This document shows, piece after piece, positions 8,164 through 16,757 of a stretch of DNA of 64,000 bases; the stretch's first letter is position 1; each line of letters opens with the position of its first letter. The notes beneath the pieces were generated by a model. That model did no database searches, had not been told where the DNA came from, and saw nothing but the letters and a program-made list of their open reading frames with translations. The translations under genes and the position numbers were made by a program. The stretch lies in assembly GCF_000686525.1 (NCBI RefSeq), contig NZ_JMKT01000009.1:62001-126000 (forward strand), read 5' to 3'. The DNA comes from Desulfonatronovibrio hydrogenovorans DSM 9292 (GTDB lineage Bacteria; Desulfobacterota; Desulfovibrionia; Desulfovibrionales; Desulfonatronovibrionaceae).

Positions 8164-9647
8164 TGATAGGAGCAGGAGTTTTTAACGACATACCGGCACA
8201 GCTGCGGATTCCGGGCGTGTATATCGAGTTCGACAACCGCCTGGCCGGTTCCGCCGTGTTTATGGGCAAGCTGCTTTTCCTGGGCCAGAAGCTCGACACA
8301 GGGAAAAAAGATGCCCATTCGCTGGACCGGGTGACCAATGCAGAACAGGCTGAGCGCTATTACGGCCGGGGCTCAATGCTGGCGGAGATGATCCGCCATG
8401 CCAAGGATGTGGACCCCTATCTGGAGACCTGGGCCATCCCCCTGAATGACGACGAGGCCGGGGTCAAGGCTTCCGGGGTGCTGGAAATCACCAACGAGCC
8501 GACCGAGACCAGGCCCCTGGCGCTGTACATTGCCGGATACAGGGTGCGCGTGCCGGTTGAGGCCACTGATACACCCGAGGATGTGGCCGAGGCCATTGTC
8601 GAGGCTATCGGGGACGAGGACCGCATGCCCGTTACCGCAGAGGTGGACGGCACGGATGCATACAAGGTCAATCTGGAATGCAGGTGGGCCGGGGAGACCG
8701 GAAACGACATCGACATCCGGATCTCCGCGCGGGGCGAGGAGCGACCCGAGGGCCTGAAAATTGGAATCAGCGAGATGTCCGGAGGCGCGGCCAACCCGGA
8801 AATCGACGATGCAATCGCGGCAATGGGTGATGAGTGGTGGAACTGGATAGCCCTGCCATATACCGACAGCCACAACCTGGAACAGATCACGGATGAGCTG
8901 GAGGACCGCTTCGGCCCGATGATCCAGAAGGGCGGCCGCGCTTTTGCCGCATACCGGGGAACGCACAGCGAAACCGGCACATTCGGCGGGGACAACAACA
9001 GCCCCCATTTGACGGTCATGGGCACGAACAAAAGCCCCAGCCCCACCTGGATCTGGACCGCTGTCAATGCAATAACCGCTGCTGACAGCCTGAGCAATGA
9101 CCCGGCCAGGCCGCTGCAGAGGCTGTCCCTGCGCGGGATCATGCCCCCCAGGGAGGAGGACCGCTGGGAAGATTACGAGCGCAATCTGCTGCTGTATGAC
9201 GGGATCGCCACGTTTACCGTTCAGGATGACGGCACGGTGCAGATCGAGCGCCAGATCACGACATACCAGCAGTCTCCGGCCGGGGTGCCTGATGACAGTT
9301 ACCTGGATATCAACATTCCGGAGACCCTGGAGCGGATCAGGTATGAGCAGCGCAGCCTGTTTCTGCGCAAGTATCCCAGGCATAAGCTGGCGGATGACGC
9401 AAGCCGCGAGTTCTACTCCCCGTCCCAGCCCATCATGACCCCGAAGGTCGCGAAGGCTGAGCTGCTGCGCCTGTACAAAGAGACCTTCATGGGCACACGC
9501 GGCTGGGTGCAGGACTACGAGGGGTACGCCGATTCCCTGCAGGTAAACGTTGACCCGGACGACCCCACCAGGCTGAATACCATAGATTCGCCCAGGCTGA
9601 TTGGGCAGTACCGGATACATGCACAGCAAGTGCAGTTCAGGAGGTAA
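8163..9647 (+). CDS. Contractile tail sheath protein (Mu gpL-like)
   Basis: The sheath surrounds the tail tube and contracts on infection. The 494-residue length agrees with Mu gpL (about 495). The N-terminus (IPAQLRIPGVYIEFDN) is the characteristic sheath opening. The C-terminal third has the conserved TYQQSPAGVPDDSYLDINIP region and the YSPSQPIMTPKVAKAELLR segment. It is followed three bases later by the tube gene, as in all contractile-tailed phages. Confidence 0.93.
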   Translation: MIGAGVFNDIPAQLRIPGVYIEFDNRLAGSAVFMGKLLFLGQKLDTGKKDAHSLDRVTNAEQAERYYGRGSMLAEMIRHAKDVDPYLETWAIPLNDDEAGVKASGVLEITNEPTETRPLALYIAGYRVRVPVEATDTPEDVAEAIVEAIGDEDRMPVTAEVDGTDAYKVNLECRWAGETGNDIDIRISARGEERPEGLKIGISEMSGGAANPEIDDAIAAMGDEWWNWIALPYTDSHNLEQITDELEDRFGPMIQKGGRAFAAYRGTHSETGTFGGDNNSPHLTVMGTNKSPSPTWIWTAVNAITAADSLSNDPARPLQRLSLRGIMPPREEDRWEDYERNLLLYDGIATFTVQDDGTVQIERQITTYQQSPAGVPDDSYLDINIPETLERIRYEQRSLFLRKYPRHKLADDASREFYSPSQPIMTPKVAKAELLRLYKETFMGTRGWVQDYEGYADSLQVNVDPDDPTRLNTIDSPRLIGQYRIHAQQVQFRR

Positions 9648-9650
9648 GAA

Positions 9651-10004
9651 ATGAGCAAATTGACGGGTAACGCCACCATCCGCATAGACGGAGAGGACAT
9701 CCCCACCGAACGCGGGGCAACCCTGGACCCCGGCGGGTCCAACAGGGAAGTGCAGATGTCCGGCAACAGGGTGTTTTACCGGGAGGAAAAGCAGCCTCCC
9801 AGGCTACAGGCCACCGCGCTGGCCACGGAGGATCTGGACATCATCGCGCTGGGCAACATTACCGGCGCGACAGTGCTGTTCGAGGCCGACAACGGCCAGG
9901 ACTACCTGCTGTCCAACGCGTTCACGACGGAGACCCCGGAGCTGAACAGCGGCGAGGGCCAGGTCAGGCTGAGCATGGCCGCTGAATCCATTGAGAAGAT
10001 ATAG
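9651..10004 (+). CDS. Tail tube protein (Mu gpM-like)
   Basis: A 117-residue tube monomer that stacks in rings inside the sheath. The pattern GNATIRIDGEDIPTERGATLD and the later EDLDIIALGNITGATVLFEAD and FTTETPELNSGEGQVRLSM are typical of the Mu-type tail tube family. Its position between sheath and tail chaperone is the standard one. Confidence 0.9.
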   Translation: MSKLTGNATIRIDGEDIPTERGATLDPGGSNREVQMSGNRVFYREEKQPPRLQATALATEDLDIIALGNITGATVLFEADNGQDYLLSNAFTTETPELNSGEGQVRLSMAAESIEKI

Positions 10005-10014
10005 GGGGTGAAAG

Positions 10015-10341
10015 GTGGAGCAGGAAAAAATAATCTATGAATCCGATTGCGTGATCTTCAAGCTGGATTTTCCATTCAGCTTTAAACCGTCCAAGATGGA
10101 CCCTGAAAAAACTCTGGAGGAGCTGCGCCTGCCCAAGAGCGTCAAGGGTAAGCACATGAAAAAGATGGACCAGGCGCCCGGTGAAATGGGCAAGTCAATG
10201 GCCCTGCTGGCAGCCCTGGCTGGACTGCCTCCGACGGCTATAGACGAAATGGACTCCCGGGATGTCGCGGATGCCCTGGAGGTTATCAAGCCTTTTTTGC
10301 CCGCGTCCCTGCAGACTGGCAGCGAGCAGTCCGCAGTGTAG
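10015..10341 (+). CDS. Tail assembly chaperone, upstream frame (Mu gp41-like)
   Basis: The 108-residue product starts at GTG after a purine-rich GGGGGTGAAAG site. It is the short form of the two-protein tail chaperone that coats the tape measure during tail assembly. Its C-terminal half (MALLAALAGLPPTAIDEMDSRD, given in part: LAGLPPTAIDEMD) is typical of Mu/P2 tail chaperones. A slippery T TTT TTG lies in codons 93-95, allowing a -1 shift into the overlapping frame that ends at 10448. Confidence 0.85.
   Translation: MEQEKIIYESDCVIFKLDFPFSFKPSKMDPEKTLEELRLPKSVKGKHMKKMDQAPGEMGKSMALLAALAGLPPTAIDEMDSRDVADALEVIKPFLPASLQTGSEQSAV
10293..10299 (+). promoter_or_regulatory. Slippery heptamer for -1 ribosomal frameshift
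   Basis: The heptamer T TTT TTG is in the exact X XXY YYZ phase relative to the chaperone frame (CCT TTT TTG). The -1 frame is open from here through the upstream gene's stop codon and ends at 10448. Programmed -1 frameshifting at this position in the tail chaperone genes is conserved in double-stranded DNA tailed phages, including Mu. Frameshifting itself is inferred. Confidence 0.75.
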
Positions 10342-10448
10342 CCTATATGTTCAGTTTCAGCCCTGCTGACCTGATGGAGATGGATGTTGATGATATTATG
10401 TGGTGGCGTAACCAGGCCCATGAACTGGCCCAGGAGATGAAGCGATGA
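10299..10448 (+). CDS. Tail chaperone frameshift extension (gp41'-like)
   Basis: This is the -1-frame continuation of the tail chaperone, with the joined product reading 10015-10299 then 10299-10448, about 144 residues. The extension ends with SPADLMEMDVDDIMWWRNQA, a segment typical of the second chaperone in Mu/P2-type phages, where a Trp-Trp helix follows an LM-rich stretch. A separate ATG at 10347 exists in this frame, but no good ribosome-binding site precedes it, so frameshifting is the better explanation. Its TGA overlaps the tape measure ATG. Confidence 0.75.
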   Translation, partial: ARVPADWQRAVRSVAYMFSFSPADLMEMDVDDIMWWRNQAHELAQEMKR

Positions 10449-12142
10449 GGGCCATGCGGACGAGCGTGATTATGGAGCTGGTGGACCAGGTTACCAGGCC
10501 GGTACGCAGGATTCGCCAGGCAATGAGCGGCCTGGCCAGGCGCACGGGGCTGGACCGGGTGTCCAATGCGGCCCGGGGTGTGGGTGATGCCCTGGGCCAT
10601 ACAATGTCATCTCTGCGGGCCACAACCCGCAGGCTTGCAATGTTGGGAGGTGTGGCCGCCGGGGCCGCTTACAGTATGCACCGGCTGATATCCGGATTCA
10701 CCCAGGGCGCGGACGAGGCTCTCAAGCTCTCACGGCGGGTCAGCATGACCCACCGCGAGGTGCAGCAATTGATGGGCGCGGCCGACCTGATGACCACGGG
10801 CGGCGGACAGATGATTGCAAGTAACCTGAGCCGCTTCAGCCGGAGAATGGCTGAAGCGGCGGCAGGAACAGGCGAGGCGGCCAAGGCCTACGAATGGGCC
10901 GGGATCAACATTCGCGATTCCGAGGGGGTCATGCGCTCCGGGATGGACGTGCTCATGGATATTATGGATGTCATGGAGGACATGGAGTCCGAGGATCTGC
11001 AGCAGAGGTTTGCAGCCGCCACTTTCGGGCGTTCCGGCGAAGAGATGGTTAACCTGCTCAACCAGGGCAGGGACGAGTTCGAGGAAGCTGTCCGGCAGTA
11101 CATGGAAACCGGCCAGATATTGACCGAGGAGGAGGCCAGGGATGCTGAGCGGTACAACGACGCAATGAGTCTGCTGGCGGGCACGGTAAGGGGAATCAGG
11201 AATGCGGTGATCAGTGATCTGCTGCCGGCAATAAATGAGTGGATCGAGAACATGACCAAGCTGGCCAGGGCCAACCGGGAGGTTATCAGCGAGCGGATCA
11301 TTCAGGGCCTTCGCAATTTCTGGGAATGGATACAAGACGTCCGCCAGGCAGTGTCCTGGCTGGCGGATCGGGTTGGAGGGTTTAGAAACCTCTTAATAGC
11401 AACCGCCGGAGTTTTGGCAGGACCCTTCCTGCTTTCCTTAACCTTGACTGGGGTGGCTATTGCCAAGCTAGCTTGGACGCTGGGTGCAGTTTTAATTAAC
11501 GCTTTGGTCGCTACAGGCGCTGCGCTGGCTAAATTTACGGTGGCCCTTATGGCCACGCCTGTCGGCTGGTTTCTGGCTGCAGTTGCTGCCATAGCTGGGA
11601 TTGCATACCTGATCTATCGCAACTGGGAAGGGATTTCAGACTTTTTTCGGGGCTTATGGCAAGGAGTCCTGGGCTGGACCGAGGATGGCATTGGAAGGGT
11701 AGTCAGGCTGATTGCAAGCTGGAACCCTGTCACATTGCTTGCAAGGGCTTTTAGCTCCGTATTGGACTGGTTCCGGGAAAACTCTCTTATCGACCTGGGC
11801 AGGGAATGGATTGACGGTTTGAGGGCCGGAATATCCGAGCGCATATCCGGATTGGCTGAGTGGATTGGACGTCAGGTTGACCGGCTCACAGGATGGATGC
11901 CGGACTTTGTGCGCGAACGTTTGGGCCTTGATGGCCTCCAAAGCATGTCATCGGAGAAGCATCTTGGCCCTCCGACATCGCAGAGGGACGGCAGAGAGCC
12001 TGTTTTTGGTCCGGCTGCGCGGGTCGGCGGAGAGCTGCGCATACATATTGACTCGGAGGGCAGGCCCAGAGTCAAGGATCTACGTAAGGACGGCGAAATG
12101 GACCTGGATGTTGATGTGGGCTTACAGGGACTTGCGTTTTAG
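10445..12142 (+). CDS. Tail tape measure protein (Mu gp42-like)
   Basis: The tape measure sets tail length and may act in DNA injection. The 565-residue product is helical at the N-terminus (RTSVIMELVDQVTRPVRRIR), which is the typical opening. It has strongly hydrophobic segments around residues 315-395, including a Trp-containing stretch (GWFLAAVAAIAGIAYLIYRN). The C-terminal part (GEWIDGLRAGISERISGLAEW-like, near residue 455) is amphipathic. The start ATG overlaps the frameshift product's stop. The middle part (about 11390-11940) is less GC-rich than the flanks. Confidence 0.9.
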   Translation: MRAMRTSVIMELVDQVTRPVRRIRQAMSGLARRTGLDRVSNAARGVGDALGHTMSSLRATTRRLAMLGGVAAGAAYSMHRLISGFTQGADEALKLSRRVSMTHREVQQLMGAADLMTTGGGQMIASNLSRFSRRMAEAAAGTGEAAKAYEWAGINIRDSEGVMRSGMDVLMDIMDVMEDMESEDLQQRFAAATFGRSGEEMVNLLNQGRDEFEEAVRQYMETGQILTEEEARDAERYNDAMSLLAGTVRGIRNAVISDLLPAINEWIENMTKLARANREVISERIIQGLRNFWEWIQDVRQAVSWLADRVGGFRNLLIATAGVLAGPFLLSLTLTGVAIAKLAWTLGAVLINALVATGAALAKFTVALMATPVGWFLAAVAAIAGIAYLIYRNWEGISDFFRGLWQGVLGWTEDGIGRVVRLIASWNPVTLLARAFSSVLDWFRENSLIDLGREWIDGLRAGISERISGLAEWIGRQVDRLTGWMPDFVRERLGLDGLQSMSSEKHLGPPTSQRDGREPVFGPAARVGGELRIHIDSEGRPRVKDLRKDGEMDLDVDVGLQGLAF

Positions 12143-12349
12143 CTAGGAGCTGTCTTTGTCCGCAAGGCGCTCCCTTGCTTTCATTTTCAACAAAGAATCG
12201 TATCCCACAGCAGTAAACAGTGCACCAACTACAACATAGGCAGCATTATGGATGTCCGGAAAAAGCGCATAGGTCCCTATTCCTGCTGCCACTCCGCCTG
12301 CAATAGCTATTAAGGCAAGCATTTGTGATATCTTCATGTCGCTGCTCAC
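12143..12349 (-). CDS. Small two-helix membrane protein, antisense in late operon
   Basis: A 68-residue protein on the strand opposite to all other prophage genes, tail-to-tail with the tape measure gene. It has two hydrophobic segments (about residues 10-28 and 36-54), and its basic then acidic C-terminus ends in DKDSS. No family was recognised. Translation could start at the GTG (12349) or at ATG 12337; neither has a strong ribosome-binding site. Its small size with two membrane helices recalls holins, but its opposite direction and AT-rich flank fit a 'moron'-type gene expressed from its own promoter in the lysogen. Confidence 0.6.
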   Translation of the reverse strand: MSSDMKISQMLALIAIAGGVAAGIGTYALFPDIHNAAYVVVGALFTAVGYDSLLKMKARERLADKDSS

Positions 12350-12378
12350 TTGTTAAAGGGTAAAAAAGGGATGTCCGG

Positions 12379-12408
12379 CTTTTACTAAACAATTAACGAT
12401 AAAGTCAA
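12379..12408 (-). promoter_or_regulatory. Candidate sigma-70 promoter for the antisense small gene
   Basis: On the - strand, TTGACT (12403-12408) is followed after 18 bases by TAAAAG (12379-12384), placing a start site about 40 bases before the small membrane-protein gene. The region 12350-12420 is AT-rich within a GC-rich prophage. This is a pattern match only. Confidence 0.35.
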
Positions 12409-12420
12409 CAGTAAAATAAT

Positions 12421-13575
12421 ATGAGCTGGAAAGATCGCATAAACGAGGCCCTGCGGGGCTCATTCCGGGGAACCGGATTCTATGTGCAGCGCGCAGATAC
12501 CGAGGGCGGACGCAGGACTGTGGTCCATGAATACCCCAGGCGCGACCGTCCTTATGCCGAGGACCTGGGGCGCAAGGCCCGGGCGTGGCGCATCGAGGCC
12601 TTTGTTATCGGGCCGGATTACGATCTGGACCGCGACGAGCTCATTGAGGCCCTTGAGCAGCCCGGACCCGGTGAGCTGGTACATCCATACCTGGGCACAT
12701 TCCAGGCTGTGGTGACCAGCGCGCGCTGGAACGAGTCCACCAGGGACGGCGGCATGTGCCGCTTCCAGATTGATTTTGTCGAAGCAGGAGAGGCGGAGCT
12801 GCCACGGACAACCGTGGACACCAGGGGGCTGGCCCTGGAAGCGGCTGAAGAGGCGGAAGCGGTAATCCAGGCTGATTTCGAGGAGGAATGGTCTGTCGAG
12901 GGCCTGAGCCTGCCAAGCCTGGCTGCAACCGAACACGAAGTCCGCAGGCGGGTCAGGGAGCTGGACCAGGCAGTGGGCGATATTGCCGGGTATGTATCCG
13001 CAGAGATCCGCGCCCCGCTGAACATGGCCGGGGCAATAATCGGAGGCTACCACAGGCTGAAGGACACCATGCTGGAACCTCTGAGAGCGGCCAGGAATTA
13101 CGCAGAGCTGGGGAGCAGATCGGACGAGCAGCAGCCGACCGCCAGGACCAGCGAATCCAGACAGAGAAACAAAAACCAGCAGGCCATGAATGACCTGATC
13201 GGCAGGGCCGCAGCCTGCGCCTGCGCCCAGATGGCCGCGGAAACCGACTGGGAAAGCCGGGACGAGGCACTGCAGGCTCAAAATATCACGCTGGACCTGA
13301 TAGATCAGCAGATAAAGCGTCCGGAACCCGTTCCGGACAAAGTTTATCAGGCAATGGTTGACCTGAGGCTCAAGGTTTCCAGGGACCTGCGCAGCCGATC
13401 AACCGCCCTGCCCGGACTGGCGCGCAGGGAATTTCTGATTACCCTGCCCTGCGTGGTGATCGCGCATAAGCTTTACGGGGACGCCGGCCGGGAGCAGGAG
13501 ATTGTAAAGCGCAACAAGATCAAGCACCCGGGAGCGGTGCCCGGAGGGATAGAGCTGGAGGTGCTGAGTGTTTAA
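12421..13575 (+). CDS. DNA circularization / tail protein (Mu gpN, gp43-like)
   Basis: The 384-residue protein has the DNA_circ_N domain at its start (SWKDRINEALRGSFRGTGFY, then HEYPRRDRPYAEDLGRKA near residue 38), characteristic of Mu gpN. Despite the family name, it is a baseplate/tail component at the tail tip. No recognisable ribosome-binding site precedes the ATG; it follows the AT-rich gap after the antisense gene, so transcription must read through that gap. The gene ends eight bases inside the next one. Confidence 0.88.
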   Translation: MSWKDRINEALRGSFRGTGFYVQRADTEGGRRTVVHEYPRRDRPYAEDLGRKARAWRIEAFVIGPDYDLDRDELIEALEQPGPGELVHPYLGTFQAVVTSARWNESTRDGGMCRFQIDFVEAGEAELPRTTVDTRGLALEAAEEAEAVIQADFEEEWSVEGLSLPSLAATEHEVRRRVRELDQAVGDIAGYVSAEIRAPLNMAGAIIGGYHRLKDTMLEPLRAARNYAELGSRSDEQQPTARTSESRQRNKNQQAMNDLIGRAAACACAQMAAETDWESRDEALQAQNITLDLIDQQIKRPEPVPDKVYQAMVDLRLKVSRDLRSRSTALPGLARREFLITLPCVVIAHKLYGDAGREQEIVKRNKIKHPGAVPGGIELEVLSV

Positions 13576-14617
13576 AGACCAGGTTATACTGCAAATCGGA
13601 ACACAAAGGCACCAGGGCTGGCAGGAAATTGAGATCCGCCGCAGCCTGGAGCAGATAGCTGACAGGTTCGAGCTGGCATTGACCGAGCGCTGGAGCGATG
13701 ACGGCACTACCCAGGCCCGACCGATACGCCCGGGGGAAAAGTGCAAGGTCTACCTGGGTGATGACCTACTGCTTACCGGGCACCTGGATGACGTGCTGCC
13801 GGATTATGACGCGGAGCGCCACCGCATTGTCGCCAGCGGCAGGTCCCTGGCAGGAGACCTGGTTGACTGCTCCGGGCAGGAAAAGAGGTGGGAAAACCGC
13901 ACCCTGGTGCAGATAGTCCGCGCTATTTGCGAGGAATACGGCCTGGATGTGATCGACGAGGCCGGGGCGGACAAAAAGATCAGTCATTTTTCCATCGAGG
14001 ACGGGGAAAGCCCGGCTGAGGCAATCGGCAGGGCCGCAAAAAACAGGGGTGTGCGGGTGGTCTCAGACCCTCGGGGCAGCCTGATCATTACGGATGCGCA
14101 GCGGCGCAGCGTAGGCACTGCCCTGGAGCTAGGCGTCAATGTGCTGAGCGGCCGGGGTGAGTTTTCCGACCGGGACCGCTTTGCCGAATACATAGTTGAG
14201 GGGCAGAGTCCTGGTACAGACTGGTTTTTCGGCGAGGCAGTCGCCGCTCCCAGGGGCCGGGCTAAAGATCCCAGGATCAGGGGGAGCAGGCGGGTGCTGG
14301 TGGTTGCCGATACTGTAGTCGATCGGGCCGACTGTCGCCAGCGCGCGGAGCTGGAGTCACGTGTTCGCTGGGCGCGGGGGCGCGGCATAACGTACACCGT
14401 TGTCGGCTGGCGGCACGAGCATGGTGTATGGAGACCGGGGGATATGGTTCCGGTAAAAGACGCTTATATGGGCCTGGACAAGGAAATGCTCATATCCGAT
14501 GTGCAGCTCCTGGATGATGAGCAGGGCCGCAGGGCCGAGCTGAGGGTCAACCCTCCGGAGGCATTTGAGCGGGTACCCGTTCCAGAGCCGGAGCCCGAAG
14601 AAACGGGGTGGTGGTAA
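13568..14617 (+). CDS. Baseplate hub protein (Mu gpP, gp44-like)
   Basis: A T4 gp27-like hub that connects tail tube to spike. The 349 residues match Mu gp44 in length. Typical segments include GWQEIEIRRSLEQIADRFEL near residue 16, the YLGDDLLLTGHLDDVLPDYD strand pair near residue 60, and SGRSLAGDLVDCS near residue 90. It begins with GTG overlapping the N gene by eight bases, an arrangement consistent with translational coupling. It ends in a TAATG overlap with the spike gene. Confidence 0.9.
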   Translation: MFKDQVILQIGTQRHQGWQEIEIRRSLEQIADRFELALTERWSDDGTTQARPIRPGEKCKVYLGDDLLLTGHLDDVLPDYDAERHRIVASGRSLAGDLVDCSGQEKRWENRTLVQIVRAICEEYGLDVIDEAGADKKISHFSIEDGESPAEAIGRAAKNRGVRVVSDPRGSLIITDAQRRSVGTALELGVNVLSGRGEFSDRDRFAEYIVEGQSPGTDWFFGEAVAAPRGRAKDPRIRGSRRVLVVADTVVDRADCRQRAELESRVRWARGRGITYTVVGWRHEHGVWRPGDMVPVKDAYMGLDKEMLISDVQLLDDEQGRRAELRVNPPEAFERVPVPEPEPEETGWW

Positions 14618-15264
14618 TGAGTACAATGCGCCGGATCATGCAGCGGACCACAGCCCCCATGTGGCGCAGGATTCGCCTGCTGGTGAGCCGTGCAGTGGTC
14701 AAGATTGTTGATGATTCAGTTAAGATGCAGGCAAGCCAGGTGACCATGCAGGGAGGCTCCCCTGCCTGGGCGGAGAGATTTCAGAATTACGGCTTTACAT
14801 CGCACCCGTTGAGCGGGGCCGAGGGCATCGCCCTCAGCGTGGGCGGGGTCCGGGAGCATCTGGCACTGGTCGCAGTTGACGACCGCCGTCATAGAAAGAC
14901 CGGGCTCCAGCCCGGAGAGGTGGCCATGTACACGGACGAGGGGGACGAGATAGTTTTTAAGCGTGGGCGGGTTATAAGCGTAAAGGCCGGGTCCGCTCTG
15001 CAGGTGGAGGCTCCGGGCGTGGATGTGGACTGCGAAACGGCAAAGGTGTCCGCGTCCGGGTCTGTGGAGGCGGACACACCCCTGTTCACCGTCACCGGAA
15101 AGCTGGTGGTTCAGGGGGGCATGGAGGTCAGCGGGGGCGACGGCGCCCAGGTTCAGGGCGGATTTCATGCCACCAAAGATATAGTGGCCGGAAATATATC
15201 CCTGCAGAACCACGTCCACGGCGGAGTGGAAACCGGAGGGGCAACCACGGAGGGGCCGCAGTAA
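14617..15264 (+). CDS. Baseplate spike / assembly protein (Mu gp45-like)
   Basis: A central spike protein that pierces the host outer membrane. The N-terminal part (residues about 1-110) contains the family's FQNYGFTSHPLSGAEGIALS region, which corresponds to the Mu gp45 OB-like domain. The middle is a beta-rich segment of short hydrophobic strands. The C-terminus (SLQNHVHGGVETGG) is the His-containing tip motif, with HxH residues that in Mu-type spikes bind a metal ion. Start chosen at the ATG that overlaps the hub stop (TAATG), giving 215 residues; a GTG nine bases upstream is less likely. Confidence 0.9.
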   Translation: MSTMRRIMQRTTAPMWRRIRLLVSRAVVKIVDDSVKMQASQVTMQGGSPAWAERFQNYGFTSHPLSGAEGIALSVGGVREHLALVAVDDRRHRKTGLQPGEVAMYTDEGDEIVFKRGRVISVKAGSALQVEAPGVDVDCETAKVSASGSVEADTPLFTVTGKLVVQGGMEVSGGDGAQVQGGFHATKDIVAGNISLQNHVHGGVETGGATTEGPQ

Positions 15265-15707
15265 TGGATTTCGGACTGTTTGTGACAACCGACGGGCAAG
15301 TGGACATGCAGGTCCGTGACGGAGATATAGGGCCGGACAACACGCTGCAGACCGCTGTTATCCTGTCTTTGCTTACTGATCGCAGGGCTCACCCGGACGA
15401 CGACCTGCCCGAAAGCGGCGGAGATCTAAGGGGATGGTGGGCGGATACATTTTTTGATCGGCCTGTCGGCTCAAGGTTGTGGCTGCTGAGTCGGGAAAAG
15501 GAGGCGGCAGAGGTTCGGCGCAGGGCTGAGCATTACGCACGTGAGGCCCTGGAATGGCTGGTTGAGGACGGCGCAGCCCGGAAGTTGGGTGTAGAGGCAG
15601 TGCATGTCCGGCGCGGTGTTTTGGGGCTCAAGATTCGCATACATAAGCCGGACGGGTCCAGCGAGGAAATGATGTTTGAATACGCCTGGGAGGCTATGGA
15701 GGCTTAA
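15264..15707 (+). CDS. Baseplate wedge protein, GP46 family (Mu gp46-like)
   Basis: A 147-residue member of the GP46 family, related to T4 gp25, which starts sheath assembly on the baseplate. It shows the family's DGDIGPDNTLQTAVILSLLTD region, the GWWADTF motif near residue 53 and the GSRLWLLSREK segment. It is coupled to the spike gene by TAATG and is followed directly by the baseplate J gene. Confidence 0.92.
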   Translation: MDFGLFVTTDGQVDMQVRDGDIGPDNTLQTAVILSLLTDRRAHPDDDLPESGGDLRGWWADTFFDRPVGSRLWLLSREKEAAEVRRRAEHYAREALEWLVEDGAARKLGVEAVHVRRGVLGLKIRIHKPDGSSEEMMFEYAWEAMEA

Positions 15708-16757
15708 ATGGGTTTTAAACGGCCAAGCTTGCAGGAACTGGTGCAGCGCGTTGACCAGGACATTCTGGGCAGGCTGCCCGAGACTAGGGCTGATCTGGAC
15801 AAGAGGCTGGGCAGGGTGCTGGCGGCTGTTGAGGCTGGTGCCGTGCACGGACTCTATGGATATCTGGAGTGGATAGAGGGGCAGATGTTTCCCCAGACCT
15901 GTGATGATGACATGCTGCATATCCACAGCGCCGGAGTGCCCAGGCGCGAGGCGTCCAAAGCCTCGGGCAAGGTGGTATTTACAGGCGAGGACGGCGATAT
16001 AGTTCCCGAGGACCTGGCCCTGGAAGCGGACGATGGCCAGGAATACATTACCGTGGAAACCGGGGAGATCCAGGACGGTGAGGCCATTGTCAGCGTGGAA
16101 GCGGTGGAGCCCGGCGCAGACGGCAACCAGGATGCAGGGGCGTCCCTTTCTCTGGTTTCCCCGGCTGCAGGGATAGATTCCGAGGCCGAGGTGGGCGAAG
16201 GCGGCCTGGACGGAGGTGCTGACCGCGAAAGCATTGACGGCTGGCGGGAGCGGATTCTGCGACGCAGGGAGCGCATACCCAGGGGCGGCGCGGCAGGCGA
16301 CTGGGAAGACTGGGCTCTGGAGGTCATCGGCGTAACCAGGGCCTGGGAGGACCCCAAAGGCATGGGGCCTGGCACAGTCGTGGTGCGCATCGTGGCCGAC
16401 GATGCCGAGGATGGGCCGCAACCGCCTGCACAGCTTCTGGAGGAGGTGCAAACGCATATTGATGAGGCCCGCAATGTGCTGGCGGATGTATATGTGGTGG
16501 CCCCTGATCTGATTGATTTTAAGCCGGAAATAGAGCTCTCCCCGGACACCCCGGAGCTGCGCAGTATGGTTGAGGAAAACGTGAAGGATTTTGTTCGCAG
16601 GGAAGGACGGCCCGGCGGCAAACTCAAGATCTCCCGGCTGCGGCATGCAATCAGCGCTGCCGGTGATGTAGAGGACTACGATATGCAGTGGCCTACTGAG
16701 GATGTGGAATACGGCACCGGAGAGCTGCCCGTTTTCGAGGGGGTTGTATGGCTGTAG
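15708..16757 (+). CDS. Baseplate J-like protein (Mu gp47-like)
   Basis: A T4 gp6-like wedge component. The 349-residue product has the Baseplate_J pattern: an N-terminal helix region, YLEWIEGQMFPQTCDDDML near residue 50, a duplicated beta-domain with VSVEAVEPGADGNQDAG near residue 125, and the WRERILRRRERIPRGG segment near residue 183. The last residues overlap the next gene by ten bases. Confidence 0.93.
   Translation: MGFKRPSLQELVQRVDQDILGRLPETRADLDKRLGRVLAAVEAGAVHGLYGYLEWIEGQMFPQTCDDDMLHIHSAGVPRREASKASGKVVFTGEDGDIVPEDLALEADDGQEYITVETGEIQDGEAIVSVEAVEPGADGNQDAGASLSLVSPAAGIDSEAEVGEGGLDGGADRESIDGWRERILRRRERIPRGGAAGDWEDWALEVIGVTRAWEDPKGMGPGTVVVRIVADDAEDGPQPPAQLLEEVQTHIDEARNVLADVYVVAPDLIDFKPEIELSPDTPELRSMVEENVKDFVRREGRPGGKLKISRLRHAISAAGDVEDYDMQWPTEDVEYGTGELPVFEGVVWL

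Noticed and set aside
8373-9629. 418-residue open frame on the - strand
   Set aside because: Antisense to the tail sheath gene with shadow-type composition; arises from codon bias in GC-rich DNA.
12143-12349. Phage holin
   Set aside because: Size and two helices fit, but it is transcribed against the late operon and no endolysin is nearby, so a lysis role is not supported.
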